Shown here in pieces: positions 61,888-64,000 of a stretch of 64,000 bases of DNA (its first letter is position 1; each line of letters begins with the position of its first letter). This DNA comes from an uncultured Collinsella sp. (GTDB lineage: Bacteria > Actinomycetota > Coriobacteriia > Coriobacteriales > Coriobacteriaceae). The position numbers and the translations under genes are program-made. The DNA is taken from positions 1 through 64,000 of the forward strand of contig CABUJL010000001.1 in the NCBI GenBank assembly GCA_902491915.1, written 5' to 3'. The notes under the pieces are model-generated. The model saw only the letters and a list, made by a program, of their open reading frames with translations, ran no database searches and was not told where the DNA came from.

Positions 61888-63612
61888 TCACATCGTGCGG
61901 TATCGACCGATTGCGCGGTACTTTTCGTAGCGGAGGTTTGTGAGGGTCGCGTCGTCGAGCTGCCCAAGCGTATCGAAGGCATCAAATGCCGAGGACATGA
62001 CGGCACCGGCGATCTCCTCATGCGACAGGCCCTTATCGTCAACAATGCCGTCAATGATGCCGAGCGCCAGCAGATCGGGGGCCGTGAGCTTAAGCGCCTC
62101 GGCGGCCTCATTCGCGCGCTCGGTATCCTTCCACAGGATCGACGCACAGGCCTCGGGGCTCACGACCGAATAGGCCGAGCTCGAGAGCATCAGGATGCGG
62201 TCGGCCACGGACAGCGCCAGCGCGCCACCAGAGCCGCCCTCGCCTGTCACCACCGAGACAATCGGCGTCTTAAGGCCGCTCATCTCCATGAGGTTCTGGG
62301 CAATCGCCTCACCCTGGCCGCGTTCCTCGGCACCGATGCCGCAAAACGCGCCCGAAGTATCGACCAGGCACAGAACCGGTCGACCAAACTTTTCGGCCTG
62401 GCGCATCAGGCGACGCGCTTTGCGGTAGCCCTCGGGATGTGCCATACCAAAGTTGCGACGCATGCGCTCTTTGGTCGTGGTGCCGCGCTCGATGGCGATG
62501 ACCGTTACGGGGCGTCCGTCTTTCCAGCCAATGCCAGCCACCACAGCAGCGTCGTCGCCAAAGTAGCGGTCGCCGTGCAGCTCCACAAATCCATCCAGGC
62601 CCAGCGAGATCATCTCGCCTGCCGTGGCGCGATCTGCCGAGCGGGTCTGCTTGACAATCTCGAGCGCGGTTTTTGGTGCGGCCGAGCGCTTGAACAAGTG
62701 TCCCAGCTTTTTGCCGCGGCGACCCGTATGCACGATCTCATGCGGTGCCCCCAGGCCGGGCGCGTGCCCTTCGTGCAGCGCCAGCAGCTCGCCTACCGTG
62801 AGCGCAATCTCGCCACGCGGAACAACGGCATCGCAAAAGCCGTGCTCCAGCAAAAACTCGGAGCGCTGGAATCCCTTGGGCAGGCGCTTGTGCATGTTCT
62901 GCTCGATCACGCGCGGGCCGGCAAATGCCGTCAGGGCATCGGGCTCGGCCAGGATAATATCGCCCTCCATGGCAAAGCTCGCGGTTACGCCTCCGGTCGT
63001 GGGGTCAGTGAGCACCGTGATATACAGGCCGCCCGCCTCGCTATGGCGCCTAACCGCCGCAGAGATTTTGGCCATCTGCATGAGCGAGGTCACGCCCTCC
63101 TGCATGCGGGCGCCACCCGATACGGTAAAGCCAACGACCGGCAGTCCCAGCTCGGTCGCACGCTCAAATGTGCGGCAGATCTTCTCGCCCACCACGGAAC
63201 CCATCGAGCCCATCATAAAGTTGGCGTCCATAAAGAAGAGCGCCGTATCGCAACCGCAGATTTTGCCCTTGCCGCACACAACGGCATCGCGCTCGCCCGA
63301 ACGTTCGCTCACGCTCTTGAGCTTGTCGGCATAGCCGGGAAACGAAAGGAAGTCCTCCGGCGCCAGACTGGCATCCCATTCCTCAAACGTGCCCTCGTCA
63401 ATCGTCATGCGCATGCGGTCGCGCCCGCTCACGCGAAAGTGTTTGCCGCAACGAGGGCAGACCTCGAGGTTGTCGTGCAGGCGCGCCTCATCGATCACGC
63501 GGCGGCACTCCGGGCACTTGATAAACACGTGGCGCGCGGGAAACTCGGCGCACGACTCGGTCATCGGTCCCTCGAGGACGTTGACCGTCTTCGCTTTTCT
63601 ATTCATCAGCAT
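61888..63612 (-). CDS. accDA: Fused acetyl-CoA carboxylase carboxyltransferase (beta-alpha)
   Basis: 574 residues. Residues about 25-60: zinc ribbon CPECRRVIDEARLHDNLEVC...CGKHF. About 60-280: AccD-type crotonase fold (GARMQEGVTSLMQMAKISAA, TDPTTGGVTASFAMEGDIIL). About 310-574: AccA-type domain (GDRYFGDDAAVVAGIGWKDG, FGMAHPEGYRKA, GEGGSGGALALSVADRILM). Transfers the carboxyl group from carboxybiotin to acetyl-CoA. Start ATG at 63612 overlaps the accC end; ATG at 63606 is the alternative. Confidence 0.92.
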   Translation of the reverse strand: MLMNRKAKTVNVLEGPMTESCAEFPARHVFIKCPECRRVIDEARLHDNLEVCPRCGKHFRVSGRDRMRMTIDEGTFEEWDASLAPEDFLSFPGYADKLKSVSERSGERDAVVCGKGKICGCDTALFFMDANFMMGSMGSVVGEKICRTFERATELGLPVVGFTVSGGARMQEGVTSLMQMAKISAAVRRHSEAGGLYITVLTDPTTGGVTASFAMEGDIILAEPDALTAFAGPRVIEQNMHKRLPKGFQRSEFLLEHGFCDAVVPRGEIALTVGELLALHEGHAPGLGAPHEIVHTGRRGKKLGHLFKRSAAPKTALEIVKQTRSADRATAGEMISLGLDGFVELHGDRYFGDDAAVVAGIGWKDGRPVTVIAIERGTTTKERMRRNFGMAHPEGYRKARRLMRQAEKFGRPVLCLVDTSGAFCGIGAEERGQGEAIAQNLMEMSGLKTPIVSVVTGEGGSGGALALSVADRILMLSSSAYSVVSPEACASILWKDTERANEAAEALKLTAPDLLALGIIDGIVDDKGLSHEEIAGAVMSSAFDAFDTLGQLDDATLTNLRYEKYRAIGRYRTM

Positions 63613-64000
63613 AGAGATGCCCCATCAGATCGGTGTGATACATGCCCGACAAGAACTCGTCGTTTGCCAGCACGTCGAGCTGAAGCTCGCTGTTTTCGCT
63701 CACGCCCTCAATCACGAGCTCGCCCAGGGCCGAGCGCATCTTGCGAATGGCGCCGTCACGCGTGGGCGCACACACGATGAGCTTGCCAAGCATGGAGTCG
63801 TAGTACGGCGGAACTTTCGCACCGGTAAACATGGCGGAATCCCAGCGCACGCGCGGACCACCCGGCACACGCAACGCGGTGACCGTTCCGCATGACGGCA
63901 GAAAGTCCGGCGTTTCGGCATTGATGCGGCACTCCATGGCGTGGTTGCGGACCGGCATGTCCTCCTGCTCAAAGGGCAGAGGCTGGCCGGCTGCCACGCG
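63599..64000 (-). CDS. accC: Biotin carboxylase AccC, C-terminal part (gene runs off the window)
   Basis: About 133 C-terminal residues. MECRINAETPDFLPSCGTVT and YYDSMLGKLIVCAPTRDGAI are the biotin carboxylase C-terminal domain; the ATP-grasp part lies beyond the window. Overlaps accDA by 14 bases: an accC-accDA operon for malonyl-CoA synthesis. Confidence 0.93.
   Translation of the reverse strand, partial: RVAAGQPLPFEQEDMPVRNHAMECRINAETPDFLPSCGTVTALRVPGGPRVRWDSAMFTGAKVPPYYDSMLGKLIVCAPTRDGAIRKMRSALGELVIEGVSENSELQLDVLANDEFLSGMYHTDLMGHLYADE

Overview
The window looks like a chromosomal segment of a gut actinobacterium of the class Coriobacteriia, most likely Collinsella or a close relative. 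The grounds are high-GC coding with GTG/TTG starts, a zinc-type S14, Collinsella-style intergenic words (the GGGGACAGGCACCTTTGTGG type) and an anaerobic selenium/molybdenum purine cluster. This placement is inference from content; no database search was possible.

Layout. 0-2.3 kb: the 5' part of argR, a GT2 glycosyltransferase and truA. 2.4-12.1 kb (minus strand): the spc/alpha ribosomal block, in transcription order rplE-rpsN-rpsH-rplF-rplR-rpsE-rpmD-rplO-secY-adk-map-infA-rpmJ-rpsM-rpsK-rpsD-rpoA-rplQ, closed by a strong terminator. 52.4-58.2 kb (minus strand): the S10 block, rplC-rplD-rplW-rplB-rpsS-rplV-rpsC-rplP-rpmC-rpsQ-rplN-rplX, also closed by a terminator. The two blocks are collinear but separated, exactly between rplX and rplE, by about 40 kb of unrelated DNA. 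No rpsJ precedes rplC. 58.7-64 kb: a histidine phosphatase, a CDF transporter, a PTS EIIC with a probable frameshift near its end, a fused AccD-AccA and the end of accC.

The 40-kb segment is dominated by an anaerobic purine/urate catabolism set in two parts. 12.4-21.4 kb holds xdhC, yqeB, yqeC, a hydantoinase-type hydrolase, a MocA-like nucleotidyltransferase, ygeW, ygeY and ygeX. 35.3-46.2 kb holds a selenium-dependent-type xanthine dehydrogenase, a multi-cluster ferredoxin, ygfK, ssnA, an NCS2 purine permease and a RidA protein. Each part has its own YheO/DauR-like PAS-HTH regulator, divergent from ygeX and from the permease. Together they suggest purine import, hydroxylase-type oxidoreduction, ring opening by amidohydrolases, carbamoyl transfer and a 2,3-diaminopropionate ammonia-lyase giving pyruvate and ammonia.

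Between the two parts (22.4-35.2 kb) is a mosaic, defence-like accessory stretch: a DUF262/DUF1524 (GmrSD-type) protein, an unrecognised 787-residue protein with a Gly/Ala-rich hydrophobic segment, a broken small gene and a DEDDh exonuclease. It also holds a duplicated unit carrying a 41-residue type I toxin-like peptide, a SIMPL protein, a decayed ATPase fragment, a DUF234 ATPase behind a perfect 22-bp inverted repeat, an AbiEi/DUF559-like protein and a regular array of palindromes. 46.4-51.9 kb carries a U32 peptidase, a RluA-type synthase, a DeoR regulator and a Gfo/Idh/MocA oxidoreductase.

Most salient non-coding structures: five 48-bp palindromes at 62-bp period (34.9-35.2 kb), three 16-bp-arm hairpins (49.7-49.9 kb), a perfect 49-bp-arm inverted repeat (58.47-58.63 kb), and a 26-bp promoter-like motif shared by the rplC leader and the rplW-rplB gap.
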